Below, one piece after another: positions 45,643 to 55,175 of a DNA stretch of 64,000 nucleotides. A program made the position numbers and the translations under genes. Source of the stretch: Marinobacterium iners (GTDB taxonomy: Bacteria > Pseudomonadota > Gammaproteobacteria > Pseudomonadales > Balneatricaceae); assembly GCF_017310015.1 (NCBI RefSeq), contig NZ_CP022297.1, positions 1,302,001 to 1,366,000 of the forward strand, in the 5' to 3' direction. How positions within the stretch are numbered: the first letter of the stretch is position 1; the number at the start of each line of letters is the position of its first letter. The notes beneath the pieces are model-generated. The model searched no databases and was not told the DNA's origin. It saw only the letters and a list, made by a program, of their open reading frames with translations.

Positions 45643-46860
45643 ATGGCAGTTGGTCCGGCTACTTTGCCACAGTTACATCCGGTTAAGGGATTTCGTCTGG
45701 GTATCGCATCCGCAGGGATCAAGAAACCGGGCCGACGCGATATTGTGCTGATGGAGCTGGCCGAAGGCAGCTCGCTGGCGGGCGTGTTTACACTGAATGC
45801 TTTTTGCGCTGCGCCGGTGCGCATCTGCAAGCAGCACCTGGGCCAGGCAGGTTCACGCTATATGCTGATTAATACCGGTAACGCTAACGCGGGCACTGGG
45901 GAGCAGGGCATGCGTGATGCGATGAGCTGTTGTAAAGCCGTTGCAGACTTGTGTGATGTGCCGGTAGAAGCAGTTCTGCCGTTTTCCACCGGTGTGATTG
46001 GTGAACCGCTGCCGGTAGCGAAGATTCTGTCGGCGCTGGACGCGGCCAAAGCCGACCTGTCGGAAAACAACTGGGAGCAGGCCGCTTCGGGCATCATGAC
46101 CACCGATACCCGCCCCAAGGCAGCCAGCGAACAGTTTGAATACAAGGGCAAGACGGTAACCCTGACCGGCATCTCCAAAGGCGCCGGCATGATCATGCCC
46201 AATATGGCCACCATGCTGGGCTATGTCGCTACCGATGCCGAGATCCCGCAGCTGCTGCTGCAGCAGTGGTTGAGCAGTGTGGCGGACCGCTCTTTCAACC
46301 GCATCACTATTGATGGTGACACTTCCACCAATGACTCTTGCATGCTGGCGGCTACAGGTGCCAGCGGCGTGCTGATTGACGGCTCGGACTACGAGCTGGC
46401 CAGCCTGTTTACCGAAGCACTGGAGCGCGTCATGTTGTCACTGTCACACGCCATTGTGCGAGATGGTGAGGGCGCGACCAAGTTTGTTGAGGTGCGTGTT
46501 GAGTCAGCGGGTACCAGCAAGGAAGCGCTGGATGTTGCCTATACCATTGCTCACTCACCTTTGGTCAAGACGGCACTCTTTGCCAGCGACCCGAACTGGG
46601 GCCGTATTTTGGCCTGTGTGGGCCGTGCCGGGATCGACAATCTGGATCTGGACGCTTTGCAGATCTACCTCAACGATGTCTGCATTGTTGAGAAGGGAGG
46701 CCGTGCGGCCAGCTACACCGAAGAAGCCGGTCAGGCGGTCATGAACGGAGAAGAAATTTTGATCCATGTGGTGCTTAACCGGGGCCAGGTCACCGAACGG
46801 GTCTGGACCACAGACCTGTCCCATGACTACGTCAGCATCAACGCGGATTACCGCAGCTGA
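45643..46860 (+). CDS. argJ: Bifunctional glutamate N-acetyltransferase/ornithine acetyltransferase ArgJ
   Basis: The 405-residue protein matches ArgJ. The self-cleavage site lies in KGAGMIMPNMATMLGY, where the Thr becomes the N-terminal nucleophile of the beta chain. TINTGNANAG-like and GDTSTNDSCML motifs are also present. It recycles the acetyl group in arginine synthesis. It follows secA by 20 bases and is succeeded by the mutT fusion, an order also seen in Pseudomonas. Confidence 0.94.
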   Translation: MAVGPATLPQLHPVKGFRLGIASAGIKKPGRRDIVLMELAEGSSLAGVFTLNAFCAAPVRICKQHLGQAGSRYMLINTGNANAGTGEQGMRDAMSCCKAVADLCDVPVEAVLPFSTGVIGEPLPVAKILSALDAAKADLSENNWEQAASGIMTTDTRPKAASEQFEYKGKTVTLTGISKGAGMIMPNMATMLGYVATDAEIPQLLLQQWLSSVADRSFNRITIDGDTSTNDSCMLAATGASGVLIDGSDYELASLFTEALERVMLSLSHAIVRDGEGATKFVEVRVESAGTSKEALDVAYTIAHSPLVKTALFASDPNWGRILACVGRAGIDNLDLDALQIYLNDVCIVEKGGRAASYTEEAGQAVMNGEEILIHVVLNRGQVTERVWTTDLSHDYVSINADYRS

Positions 46861-46872
46861 TCTGTATCCGAT

Positions 46873-47808
46873 ATGCCTAAACTGATCCACGTTGCTGCGG
46901 CGGTCATTCGTGACCGCCGCGGTCATATCCTCATCGCCCGTCGACCCGATGACAAGCATCAGGGTGGTCTGTGGGAGTTTCCCGGTGGCAAGGTAGAACC
47001 TGGCGAACCCGTTGCTCAGGCGCTCTCCCGTGAGCTGCTTGAAGAGCTGGGGATTCAGGTTTCACGGGCACACCCTCTGATTCGTATTCCGCATCATTAT
47101 CCTGACAAGTCGGTGCTGCTGGATGTATGGGAGGTGACTGTGTTTGAGGGTGAAGCGCATGGGGCCGAAGGTCAGCCGGTTTGTTGGGTTGCGCCCGAAG
47201 CACTGGATGACTATGCCTTTCCCGCGGCCAACACGCCCATCATTACAGCCGCACGCCTGTCGCCACGGCTGCTGATCACCGGTGACGTTGACGACATCGA
47301 TGCCTGTACAGGGAAACTTCAACACGCGCTGGAGCAGGGTCTTACTCAGGTCATGCTGCGTGCCAAGTCGCTCAGCGAGACCGCTTTTGCGGACCGGTAT
47401 CAACAGCTGCAACCGTTGTGTGACGAATTCAATGCTCTGATGGGGGTGAATACCTCCGTTGAACAGGCCAATGCATTGTGTGCTGAGCACCTGCATCTAA
47501 CGTCGGCGCGTTTGCAGGCGCTGGGCAATCGGGCTCAGTTCAAGGGGCGCTGGCTCAGTGCCTCCTGTCACAACGCGGAGCAGATCCGCATGGCGCAGGA
47601 GAAGGGTATCGACTTCATCACCCTGTCACCGGTCAAACCCACCCGTTCACATCCGGGCTCGCCTGTGTTGGGCTGGGAGAGGTTTGCCGAGCTGGTGGCC
47701 GAGTGCCGGTTGCCGGTATATGCGCTGGGCGGGCTCAGTGAAGATGATCTGATTCAGGCCCGAGAGCAGGGCGCTCAGGGCATCGCGGCAATCTCGGCCT
47801 GGTGGTAG
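46873..47808 (+). CDS. mutT: Nudix hydrolase (MutT type) fused to a ThiE/TenI-like domain
   Basis: Residues 1-130 form a MutT-like Nudix domain with the Nudix box GGKVEP...RELLEELG, expected to hydrolyse 8-oxo-dGTP. Residues about 135-311 form a thiamine-phosphate-synthase/TenI-like barrel (ITLSPVKPTRSHPG, VYALGGLSEDDL). This two-domain form is common in Pseudomonas and relatives; the role of the second domain is unclear. The gene starts 12 bases after argJ and is convergent with nadC, with 7 bases between the stops. Confidence 0.9.
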   Translation: MPKLIHVAAAVIRDRRGHILIARRPDDKHQGGLWEFPGGKVEPGEPVAQALSRELLEELGIQVSRAHPLIRIPHHYPDKSVLLDVWEVTVFEGEAHGAEGQPVCWVAPEALDDYAFPAANTPIITAARLSPRLLITGDVDDIDACTGKLQHALEQGLTQVMLRAKSLSETAFADRYQQLQPLCDEFNALMGVNTSVEQANALCAEHLHLTSARLQALGNRAQFKGRWLSASCHNAEQIRMAQEKGIDFITLSPVKPTRSHPGSPVLGWERFAELVAECRLPVYALGGLSEDDLIQAREQGAQGIAAISAWW

Positions 47809-47815
47809 CTCGGGC

Positions 47816-48667
47816 TTAAAGACCTTCCACAATTCGCATTGACAGATCCACCGCCTGGCAGTGCTTCGTCAGGGCACCAATCGAGATGTAATCGACTCCG
47901 GTGTTGGCGTAGTCGAGCAGGGTTTCATCCGTAATATTGCCCGACGCTTCCAGCTTGGCACGCCCGTTGGTCTGCTTGACCGCTGCAATCATCCGCTCGG
48001 GGCTGAAGTTGTCCAGCATGACAATATCGGCGCCGGCGACCAGCGCCCGTTCCAGCTGCTCTTCTGTCTCGACCTCGATTTCCACCGGCTTGCCCGGGTG
48101 GTTGTGGCGGGCGGTTTCGATCGCTTTCTCAATGCCGCCACAGGCCATGATGTGGTTTTCCTTGATCAGGAAGGCATCGTACAGGCCAATGCGGTGGTTG
48201 AAACAGCCGCCGCAGCTGACGGCGTATTTCTGTGCCAGCCTCAGGCCCGGGATGGTCTTGCGGGTATCCAGCAGGCGCACCGGGGTGCCGGCAACCCGCT
48301 GGGCATACTCATGGCTGATGGTGGCCGTGCCGGACAGGGTCTGCAGGAAGTTCAGAGCGGCGCGTTCACCGGTCAACAGTGAACGGGCAGAGCCCTGAAG
48401 CCGGAACAGCACCTGATCACGTTCGACCTTGTCTCCATCCTCAACCAGCCACTCAACCTGTACCTCAGGGTCAACCTGACGAAACACCTCATCGACCCAG
48501 GCACGGCCACAAACGACCGCTTCCTGACGTGAAATCACCCGTGCCTGTGCCCGGTCACTGGCTGGAATCAGCTCGGCGGTGATATCACCGTTGCCGACAT
48601 CCTCATTCAGGGCTGTACGGACGTTTTCTTCGATGGTGGGCTTGAGCTCTGTCAGCGTCAGCAGCAT
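47816..48667 (-). CDS. nadC: Nicotinate-nucleotide pyrophosphorylase NadC
   Basis: The 283-residue phosphoribosyltransferase has ALNEDVGNGDITAELIP, LLDTRKTIPGLRLAQKYAV, EVEVETEEQLERAL-like and DYISIGALTKH motifs. It converts quinolinate and PRPP to nicotinate mononucleotide in NAD synthesis. I placed the start at ATG 48667; an in-frame start at 48724 adds 19 residues with no family match and would reach towards the divergent ampD gene. Confidence 0.94.
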   Translation of the reverse strand: MLLTLTELKPTIEENVRTALNEDVGNGDITAELIPASDRAQARVISRQEAVVCGRAWVDEVFRQVDPEVQVEWLVEDGDKVERDQVLFRLQGSARSLLTGERAALNFLQTLSGTATISHEYAQRVAGTPVRLLDTRKTIPGLRLAQKYAVSCGGCFNHRIGLYDAFLIKENHIMACGGIEKAIETARHNHPGKPVEIEVETEEQLERALVAGADIVMLDNFSPERMIAAVKQTNGRAKLEASGNITDETLLDYANTGVDYISIGALTKHCQAVDLSMRIVEGL

Positions 48668-48761
48668 GGTGGCGGGCCTGTCGTATGATGTACTATGGAG
48701 CGCGCATTTTAGCGGAAATCGCACGGTGATAGTACGCCAAACGGGAGTGGTATTCAGTCAG

Positions 48762-49307
48762 ATGAAAGTCAAAATTGAACAGCACCGCATCAAGGGTGCC
48801 CGTTTTCTGCCTTCACCCAACTGCAACGCCCGGCCCGAAGACGAAATCTCGCTGTTGGTGATTCACAATATCAGCCTGCCGCCCGGGCAGTTTGGTGGTG
48901 GTCATATTACCGAGCTGTTTACCAATCGACTGGACCCGAATGGACACCCCTTCTTTGCCGAAATCGAGGAGCTGGAGGTTTCCGCCCATCTGCTGATCGA
49001 GCGGGATGGCTGCATGACCCAGTTCGTACCCTTCGATCGCCGCGCCTGGCATGCGGGCAGATCCTGCTTTCAGGGGCGTGAGGCCTGCAATGATTTTTCC
49101 ATCGGCATCGAGCTGGAAGGGACCGATGATTGCCCCTATACCGATGCCCAGTATGAATGTCTGATCGCGGTGACTCAGACGCTTATGACAACCTATCCGC
49201 AGCTTGGTCCTGAAACCATTACCGGTCACAGTGATATTGCACCCGGTCGCAAGACTGATCCTGGCCCTGCATTTGACTGGGCGCGTTTTCTTGCTGCCCT
49301 CGGATGA
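48762..49307 (+). CDS. ampD: 1,6-anhydro-MurNAc-L-alanine amidase AmpD
   Basis: The 181-residue zinc amidase has LLVIHNISLPPGQFGG (zinc His), AWHAGRSCFQGR and TGHSDIAPGRKTDPGPAF (zinc His and Asp region). It cleaves recycled anhydro-muropeptides in the cytoplasm and indirectly controls ampC-type beta-lactamase in bacteria that have AmpR. No signal peptide is present, as expected. ATG 48762 is used; a GTG at 48747 is in frame. It is divergent from nadC. Confidence 0.93.
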   Translation: MKVKIEQHRIKGARFLPSPNCNARPEDEISLLVIHNISLPPGQFGGGHITELFTNRLDPNGHPFFAEIEELEVSAHLLIERDGCMTQFVPFDRRAWHAGRSCFQGREACNDFSIGIELEGTDDCPYTDAQYECLIAVTQTLMTTYPQLGPETITGHSDIAPGRKTDPGPAFDWARFLAALG

Positions 49308-49368
49308 TCTGAGAATGGTTTTCATCTATCATATACGCCCCTGAAACTCTGCCTGCTGCGAGGATTGG

Positions 49369-50433
49369 ATGTCAGCTCTGCTCCGTATTGAAGGTCTAAA
49401 GTGCGCGTACCAGTCGCAGACGGTGCTGGCCAGTGTCAGCTTCGATATCGAGCCTGGCGAGATCGCCTGTCTGCTGGGCCCCAGTGGCTGCGGCAAGACC
49501 ACCGTGCTGCGTGCCATTGCCGGCTTTATTGCCCCTCAGGCGGGTGAGATTCGACTCGGTGAACAGCTGATCAGCAGTGCCGCCCATGTGGTACCGCCGG
49601 AGCAGCGCGGAATGGGAATGGTGTTTCAGGATTACGCCTTGTTCCCGCACCTGAATATTGCCGACAACATCGCCTTTGGTTTGCGCCGCATGCCCGCCGC
49701 CGAAAAGCAGCGTCGGGTAAAAGAGGTTCTTGAGCTGGTCGAGCTGCCCGACCTGAGCAAACGTTACCCGCATGAACTCTCCGGTGGGCAGCAGCAGCGT
49801 GTGGCGCTGGCCCGCGCCCTTGCCCCCGATCCTCGTCTGCTGTTGATGGACGAGCCATTCTCGAATCTGGACACGGACCTGCGTCGTCAGTTGTCGCAAG
49901 AGGTGCGTCAAATCCTCAAGCGTCGTGGCATTGCTGCAATCATGGTGACGCATGATCAACAGGAAGCCTTCACCATCAGTGACAAGATCGGCATTCTGTC
50001 AGCCGGCCGCGTACAGCAGTGGGGCACTCCCGAATCCCTGTATTATCAGCCTGTCAGCCCTGAAGTGGCTGCTTTTGTTGGCAAGGGGGAGTTGTTTCAG
50101 GGCAAGGTGACAGACTCCAGTGCCGTTGAAACTGACCTGGGGCTGCTGGAGTTTGCCGAGCCGTTGGGGGTTGATGCGGGCTGTGATGTGCAACTGTTTC
50201 TGCGCCCGGGTGATCTTTACCTGAGCCATGACGGAGGTGTGCCCGGTGAGGTGTGCTCGGCTGAATTCCAGGGCAGCCTGACGCTTTACTGCATTCGTCT
50301 GCATACGGGGCGCGAGATCGAAGTGCTGGAACAGGGGCTGCATCGCTATGGCGAGCGTGAAAAGGTTGGTGTGCATGTAACCGCTCACCGTCCGATCCTG
50401 TTTTCCTCCTGCCCGGTTCGTAACCCTTATTGA
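49369..50433 (+). CDS. ABC transporter ATP-binding protein, iron(III)/polyamine (FbpC/PotA) type
   Basis: The 354-residue ATPase has Walker A (GPSGCGKTTVL), signature LSGGQQQRVALARAL, Walker B (LLLMDEPFSNLD) and switch His (VTHDQQEA), followed by a TOBE-like C-terminal domain. Its sequence resembles FbpC-type ATPases of iron(III) uptake. No permease or binding-protein gene lies next to it, and a terminator follows, so it is an orphan ATPase. GAGG precedes the ATG. The substrate is not certain. Confidence 0.88.
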   Translation: MSALLRIEGLKCAYQSQTVLASVSFDIEPGEIACLLGPSGCGKTTVLRAIAGFIAPQAGEIRLGEQLISSAAHVVPPEQRGMGMVFQDYALFPHLNIADNIAFGLRRMPAAEKQRRVKEVLELVELPDLSKRYPHELSGGQQQRVALARALAPDPRLLLMDEPFSNLDTDLRRQLSQEVRQILKRRGIAAIMVTHDQQEAFTISDKIGILSAGRVQQWGTPESLYYQPVSPEVAAFVGKGELFQGKVTDSSAVETDLGLLEFAEPLGVDAGCDVQLFLRPGDLYLSHDGGVPGEVCSAEFQGSLTLYCIRLHTGREIEVLEQGLHRYGEREKVGVHVTAHRPILFSSCPVRNPY

Positions 50434-50496
50434 CCTGATCTGGCACGAAGCCTGCTGTATCCGTAATACATGACCCCATAACGGGCAGATTGACAT

Positions 50497-50535
50497 GGGC
50501 TTGCACCTGTATGGTGCTGAATAAGCCCTTTTTTT
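50497..50535 (+). terminator. Rho-independent terminator after the ABC ATPase gene
   Basis: A two-part stem (GGGCTT with AAGCCC outside, GCACC with GGTGC inside) is followed by seven T residues at 50529-50535. It closes the ABC ATPase unit 63 bases after its stop and before the sensor-kinase gene. Confidence 0.85.
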
Positions 50536-50589
50536 GCTCGTCTGCACTTTTGTGGTGCTCGATAACGGGGCAGAACGGGATACCGCAAC

Positions 50590-53500
50590 ATGAGTGCTTC
50601 ACAACGTATCTATAAGGTCCGGCGCCGTTACAACAAGTGGGTAGCGGACCAGACGCTGGAAGACTTTGCGCTGCGATTTACAGCCCGTCAGGGGCGTCGC
50701 ATGAGCATCGAGCGTGTGGCCATGACGGCACTGGGCGCAACCGCCTTTCTGGCTCTTGAGGGTATCGCTGCAGCTGTTACGCTAACTTACGGTTTTACCA
50801 ACACACTGGTTGCCATGCTGGTGGTGTGTGCTCTGTTTTTCATCACCGGATTGCCGATCGTCTATCATGCGGCGCGCAACGGTCTGGATATTGATCTGCT
50901 CACGCGTGGTGCCGGCTTCGGCTACCTTGGATCAACGATCACCTCGCTGATCTACGCCACCTTCACTTTCATTTTCTTTGCCATTGAGGCCGCGATTCTC
51001 GCCGCCGCACTGCGGGCACTGTTCGGCCTGCCGCTGGCGCTGGGCTATCTGCTCAGTGCGGTGGCGGTTATACCGATCGTGACCCATGGCATTACCGCCA
51101 TCAGTCGCTTTCAGCTGGGTACCCAGCCACTGTGGCTGTTGCTGCAGGTCAGCGCGCTGGCAGTAGTGATTGTGCATGAGGCCGAACAGTATCAGGGCTG
51201 GACCGAATTTATGCCCGCAGGCATCCAGGCCGACAATTCATTCAACCTGTTGCTGTTCGGTGCGGCGGCATCGGTGTTCTTCGCCATGGTGGCGCAGATT
51301 GGCGAGCAAGTGGATTATCTGCGCTTCATGCCCGAGAAAACAACCGAGAACCGCCGTCGCTGGTGGTTCTGGCTGATTCTGGCGGGGCCGGGCTGGGTGT
51401 TTATCGGCATGATCAAAATGCTGCTGGGTTCATTCCTGGCCTATATTGCGATCACCGAGGGCAGCAGCTTTGTGCAGGCCAGCGACCCAACCCTGATGTA
51501 TCAGCGTGTTTTCAGCTACCTGACCCACTCGGAAGGGCTGGCGTTACTGATGGCCGGGCTGATGGTGATCATCTCGCAGATGAAGATCAATGTGACCAAC
51601 GCCTATGCCGGCTCCATCGCTTGGTCCAACTTCTTCTCGCGTTTGACACACAGCCATCCAGGCAGGGTGGTGTGGCTGGTATTCAACGTCACCATCGCCC
51701 TGATCCTGATGGAACTTGGAATCTATGAAGCGCTGGAAGCGATACTGGGCGTGTTTGCCATCGTGGCGGTGAGCTGGCTGGGTTCGCTGTCAGCCGATTT
51801 GATGATCAACAAGCCGCTGGGACTTAGTCCGGCACGGGTCGAGTTCAAGCGCGCTCACCTCTATGACATTAACCCGGTGGGCGTTGGCTCGATGGGCACG
51901 GCAGTGCTGGTGGGCATGCTGGCCTATCTGGGTGTGTTCGGTGAGACAGCATCGACTTTGAGCCATTTCATCAGTCTGGGCTGCTGCTTCCTGATGGCAC
52001 CGTTGCTGGCATGGATCACCGGTGGCCGATTCTATCTGGCACGTGAGTCGAATGAGCTGAAGATGCTGCAGGTTGCCAGTCCGGCCGAGCAGCACCGTTG
52101 CGGCGTGTGTGAAAACCATTTCGAAACGGAAGACCTGAGTTTCTGCCCGGCCTATGACCTTCCGATCTGTTCACTGTGCTGCTCGCTGGATGCCCGCTGT
52201 CTTGACAGCTGCAAGCCACATGCCCGCTTCGGACAACAGATGGTCGACTTCTTTCGACTGTTTTTTCCGCAGGCCGTGGTCAACCGAATCAACTCCCGCC
52301 TTGGGCGTTTCATCGGCCTGTTGCTGACCATCAATCTGCTCAATGCCGCCTTGCTGGCGGTCATTCATCGACAGATGGACCCCGGTGACCCGGCCGGTAG
52401 TGCGCTGGTGGGGCAAACGCTCTGGGCGCTGTTTTTTGTGCTGCTGATCGTATCCGGCGTCGTTGCTTGGCTGTTCCTGCTGGCGCAGGAGAGCCGGGTA
52501 GTGGCGCAGCAGGAGTCCAACCGCCAGACCCACAAGCTGCTGCAGGAGATCGAGGCCCACGAACAGACCGACCGTGAGCTGCAGGCCGCAAAGGAACTGG
52601 CAGAGCGAGCCAGTGATGCCAAAAGCCGGTATATGACCGGCATCAGTCATGAACTGCGCACGCCCCTGCAGTCGATCATCGGCTATGCCCAGCTGCTGCA
52701 GGGGCGCAGTACCGTGCAGAAACAGGATCGGGAAGGGCTGCGCATCATACACCGCAGTGGCCAGTATCTGGCCGACCTGATCGAGGGACTGTTGGACATC
52801 TCCCGTATTGAGGCAGGGCGACTGGAGCTGAACCGCAGCGCGGTGGCCTTGCCGGAGCTGGTGGCCCAGCTGGAGCAGATGTTCAGTTTTCAGGCAGCAC
52901 AGAAGCGGGTAGGGTTCAGCTGCGAGATATTGAATCCGTTACCGCATGTGGTGATGACGGATGAAAAGCGGCTGCGTCAGATCTTGATCAATCTGCTGTC
53001 CAATGCCGTGAAATATACCCTGGAAGGTGAGGTTCACTTTCGCATTCGCTATCGTAATCAGGTTGCGGAATTTTCCATTGAAGACACCGGTATCGGTATT
53101 GATGCAGCCCATCTGGAACGCATTTTTGACCCCTTCGAACGGGTGCGGGATGCGGATACGCCTAACCTGCCCGGCACCGGGCTGGGGCTGACCATCGTCA
53201 AGCTGCTGACCGAAATCATGGGAGGCGACCTGCAGGTCGAGAGTCGCCCCGGCAAGGGCAGTTGCTTTCGGGTGTCACTGATGTTGCCCTGGGCCGAGGC
53301 CGCCGAAACCCGTCCGGAAGTACAGCAGCCGATCAGCGGCTATGTGGGTGCGCGCAGGCAGATCTGTGTGGTCGATGATGATCCGGTGCTGCGGGGGCTT
53401 CTGGCCGACCTGTTGATGCCGCTTGGGTTCAAGGTGCTGGAAGCCCGTGATGCACACCACTGTCTGGAGCTGGTGCAGCGTACAGCGCCTGACCTGTTTC

Positions 53501-53988
53501 TGCTGGACATCTCCATGCCGGGCATGGATGGCCTGACCCTGGCCGGCCGGTTGCGGAAAACCGGTCACAAGGTACCGATCCTCATGCTGTCGGCCGACGT
53601 GCAGGAACAGCGCCGTCAGCCTGCGGGCGAGGCGGTATATGATGATTATCTGGTCAAACCGATCAGCAACCAGCTGCTGCTGGAAAGAGTAGGGCACTAC
53701 CTGCAGCTGGAGTGGATTCGCACAGCCGCCACTGTGGCGTCGCCTGTCAGCGTGCCCGTTACCCCGGTGCCGCCCAATGACCTGACGGCCTCGTCACTGC
53801 CTGATCATCCTCTTATTCGGGAGCTCAGAGGCAGCGCCGAGATCGGCTTTCGCCGAGGGGTACGTGAAGCACTGGAGCAGATTGAACGGGAACAGTTGGT
53901 CAGTCGTACGGTTCTGACTGAACTGCAGACACTGGCAGACTCGATGCAATTCGCACAACTGGCCGAGTATTTGGAGCAGACCTCATGA
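50590..53988 (+). CDS. NCS1 permease-like/histidine kinase/receiver fusion protein
   Basis: The 1132-residue protein begins with a permease-like domain of about 12 membrane helices (residues about 40-490) resembling the NCS1 purine-cytosine permeases (LTRGAGFGYLGSTITSLIY). A cysteine cluster follows (Cys504, 507, 519, 527, 530, 531, 537, 541), probably a metal site. Then come two more membrane helices (about 575-640), a HisKA domain with His687 (SHELRTPLQSI), a HATPase domain (NLLSNAVKY, GTGLGLTIV) and a receiver with Asp973 (LLDISMPGMDG). It overlaps its LuxR-type regulator by four bases. The layout recalls CbrA-like transporter kinases but with a different transporter family. Its ligand is unknown. 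Confidence 0.88.
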   Translation: MSASQRIYKVRRRYNKWVADQTLEDFALRFTARQGRRMSIERVAMTALGATAFLALEGIAAAVTLTYGFTNTLVAMLVVCALFFITGLPIVYHAARNGLDIDLLTRGAGFGYLGSTITSLIYATFTFIFFAIEAAILAAALRALFGLPLALGYLLSAVAVIPIVTHGITAISRFQLGTQPLWLLLQVSALAVVIVHEAEQYQGWTEFMPAGIQADNSFNLLLFGAAASVFFAMVAQIGEQVDYLRFMPEKTTENRRRWWFWLILAGPGWVFIGMIKMLLGSFLAYIAITEGSSFVQASDPTLMYQRVFSYLTHSEGLALLMAGLMVIISQMKINVTNAYAGSIAWSNFFSRLTHSHPGRVVWLVFNVTIALILMELGIYEALEAILGVFAIVAVSWLGSLSADLMINKPLGLSPARVEFKRAHLYDINPVGVGSMGTAVLVGMLAYLGVFGETASTLSHFISLGCCFLMAPLLAWITGGRFYLARESNELKMLQVASPAEQHRCGVCENHFETEDLSFCPAYDLPICSLCCSLDARCLDSCKPHARFGQQMVDFFRLFFPQAVVNRINSRLGRFIGLLLTINLLNAALLAVIHRQMDPGDPAGSALVGQTLWALFFVLLIVSGVVAWLFLLAQESRVVAQQESNRQTHKLLQEIEAHEQTDRELQAAKELAERASDAKSRYMTGISHELRTPLQSIIGYAQLLQGRSTVQKQDREGLRIIHRSGQYLADLIEGLLDISRIEAGRLELNRSAVALPELVAQLEQMFSFQAAQKRVGFSCEILNPLPHVVMTDEKRLRQILINLLSNAVKYTLEGEVHFRIRYRNQVAEFSIEDTGIGIDAAHLERIFDPFERVRDADTPNLPGTGLGLTIVKLLTEIMGGDLQVESRPGKGSCFRVSLMLPWAEAAETRPEVQQPISGYVGARRQICVVDDDPVLRGLLADLLMPLGFKVLEARDAHHCLELVQRTAPDLFLLDISMPGMDGLTLAGRLRKTGHKVPILMLSADVQEQRRQPAGEAVYDDYLVKPISNQLLLERVGHYLQLEWIRTAATVASPVSVPVTPVPPNDLTASSLPDHPLIRELRGSAEIGFRRGVREALEQIEREQLVSRTVLTELQTLADSMQFAQLAEYLEQTS

Positions 53989-54896
53989 CAACTCAAACGA
54001 CTCAACGTGATGTCGTGCTGGTGGTAGATGACTCGCCGGATGCGCTCAGTCTGATCAACGATGCGCTGGAAGAGGCCGGCATGGACGTACTGGTAGCGTT
54101 GGAGGGGCGTCAGGCGATGACCATCGCACGTCGCATTCGTCCCGACATCATCCTGTTGGATGCGATCATGCCGCACATGGATGGCTTCGAGACCTGTCAG
54201 GCGCTGAAGCAGGACCCCGCCCTGTGTGCGATCCCGGTCATTTTCATGACAGGGCTGACTGAAACCGAACATGTGGTGCGAGGACTGGATGTTGGCGGGG
54301 TGGACTACCTCACCAAGCCGATCAATCCAGATGAGTTGCTGGCCCGCATGCGCGTCCATCTGGGCAATGCACGGCTGACCCAGTCCGCCCAGTCTGCCCT
54401 TGATACCACGGGCCAGCATTTGCTGACTGTCGCGCCTGAGGGGCATGTGCAGTGGGCGACGCCGCAGACACACGCCTTGTTGTCACGGGCCAACGCCAGT
54501 GAACTCTGGCTTGAAATGTCGTTGCGCCCCCAGCTGGCGGACTGGCTGCGACGCAGCCCGGCCGTCAATGACCAGCTGGCCCTGCGTGGGCTAGACTATG
54601 CCCTGTCCGTGCGCCTGCTCAGCCATCAGAGCAACGGTGACTACCTGTTCAAGCTGGTCGATGAGCAGCGGGGGACGGGCCCCGCCCTGTTGCAGCATCA
54701 GCTGGGATTGACGACACGTGAAGCGGAGGTGCTGTACTGGATCGCCAACGGCAAAACCAACAAGGAGATCGGTGAAATCCTCGGCATGAGTCCACGTACG
54801 GTCAACAAGCACCTGGAACAGATCTACCCGTCATTGGGCGTGGAGAACCGAACCGCAGCGGCAGGCGTGGCGCTGCGGATCATGGTCAGAGAGTGA
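53985..54896 (+). CDS. LuxR-family response regulator
   Basis: The 303-residue protein has an N-terminal receiver with Asp59 (IILLDAIMPHMDG), a middle region of about 100 residues and a C-terminal LuxR-type HTH (LTTREAEVLYWIANGKTN, MSPRTVNKHLEQIY). The ATG overlaps the stop of the permease/kinase gene, so the two are a cognate pair. The middle region is longer than in NarL-type regulators. Its stop is directly adjacent to the stop of ppiC on the other strand, with no base between them. Confidence 0.9.
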   Translation: MTTQTTQRDVVLVVDDSPDALSLINDALEEAGMDVLVALEGRQAMTIARRIRPDIILLDAIMPHMDGFETCQALKQDPALCAIPVIFMTGLTETEHVVRGLDVGGVDYLTKPINPDELLARMRVHLGNARLTQSAQSALDTTGQHLLTVAPEGHVQWATPQTHALLSRANASELWLEMSLRPQLADWLRRSPAVNDQLALRGLDYALSVRLLSHQSNGDYLFKLVDEQRGTGPALLQHQLGLTTREAEVLYWIANGKTNKEIGEILGMSPRTVNKHLEQIYPSLGVENRTAAAGVALRIMVRE

Positions 54897-55175
54897 TCAG
54901 TTGCGGTACAGCGTCTTGATCAAGTGGTAGCCAAAGCGGGTCTTGATCGGGCCATGTACCTTGAGCAAGGGGCGCTTGAATACTACATCGTCAAACGCCT
55001 TGACCATGTCACCGCGATGAAACTCGCCCAGATCCCCGCCACGCTTGCCGGATGGGCAGATGGAATAGCGCTTGGCCAGCGCATCGAACTTCTTGCCCCG
55101 TTTCAACTGGTCAAGAATATCCAGCGCCTCTTTCTCGGTCTTTACCAGTATGTGCAGTGCGGCTGCGGTCGCCAT
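54897..55175 (-). CDS. ppiC: Peptidyl-prolyl cis-trans isomerase PpiC (parvulin)
   Basis: The 92-residue protein is a single cytoplasmic parvulin domain very close in length and motifs to E. coli PpiC (ALHILVKTEKEALDIL, SICPSGKRGGDLGEF, TRFGYHLIKTLYRN). It speeds up proline isomerisation in protein folding. It has no signal peptide. Confidence 0.95.
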   Translation of the reverse strand: MATAAALHILVKTEKEALDILDQLKRGKKFDALAKRYSICPSGKRGGDLGEFHRGDMVKAFDDVVFKRPLLKVHGPIKTRFGYHLIKTLYRN

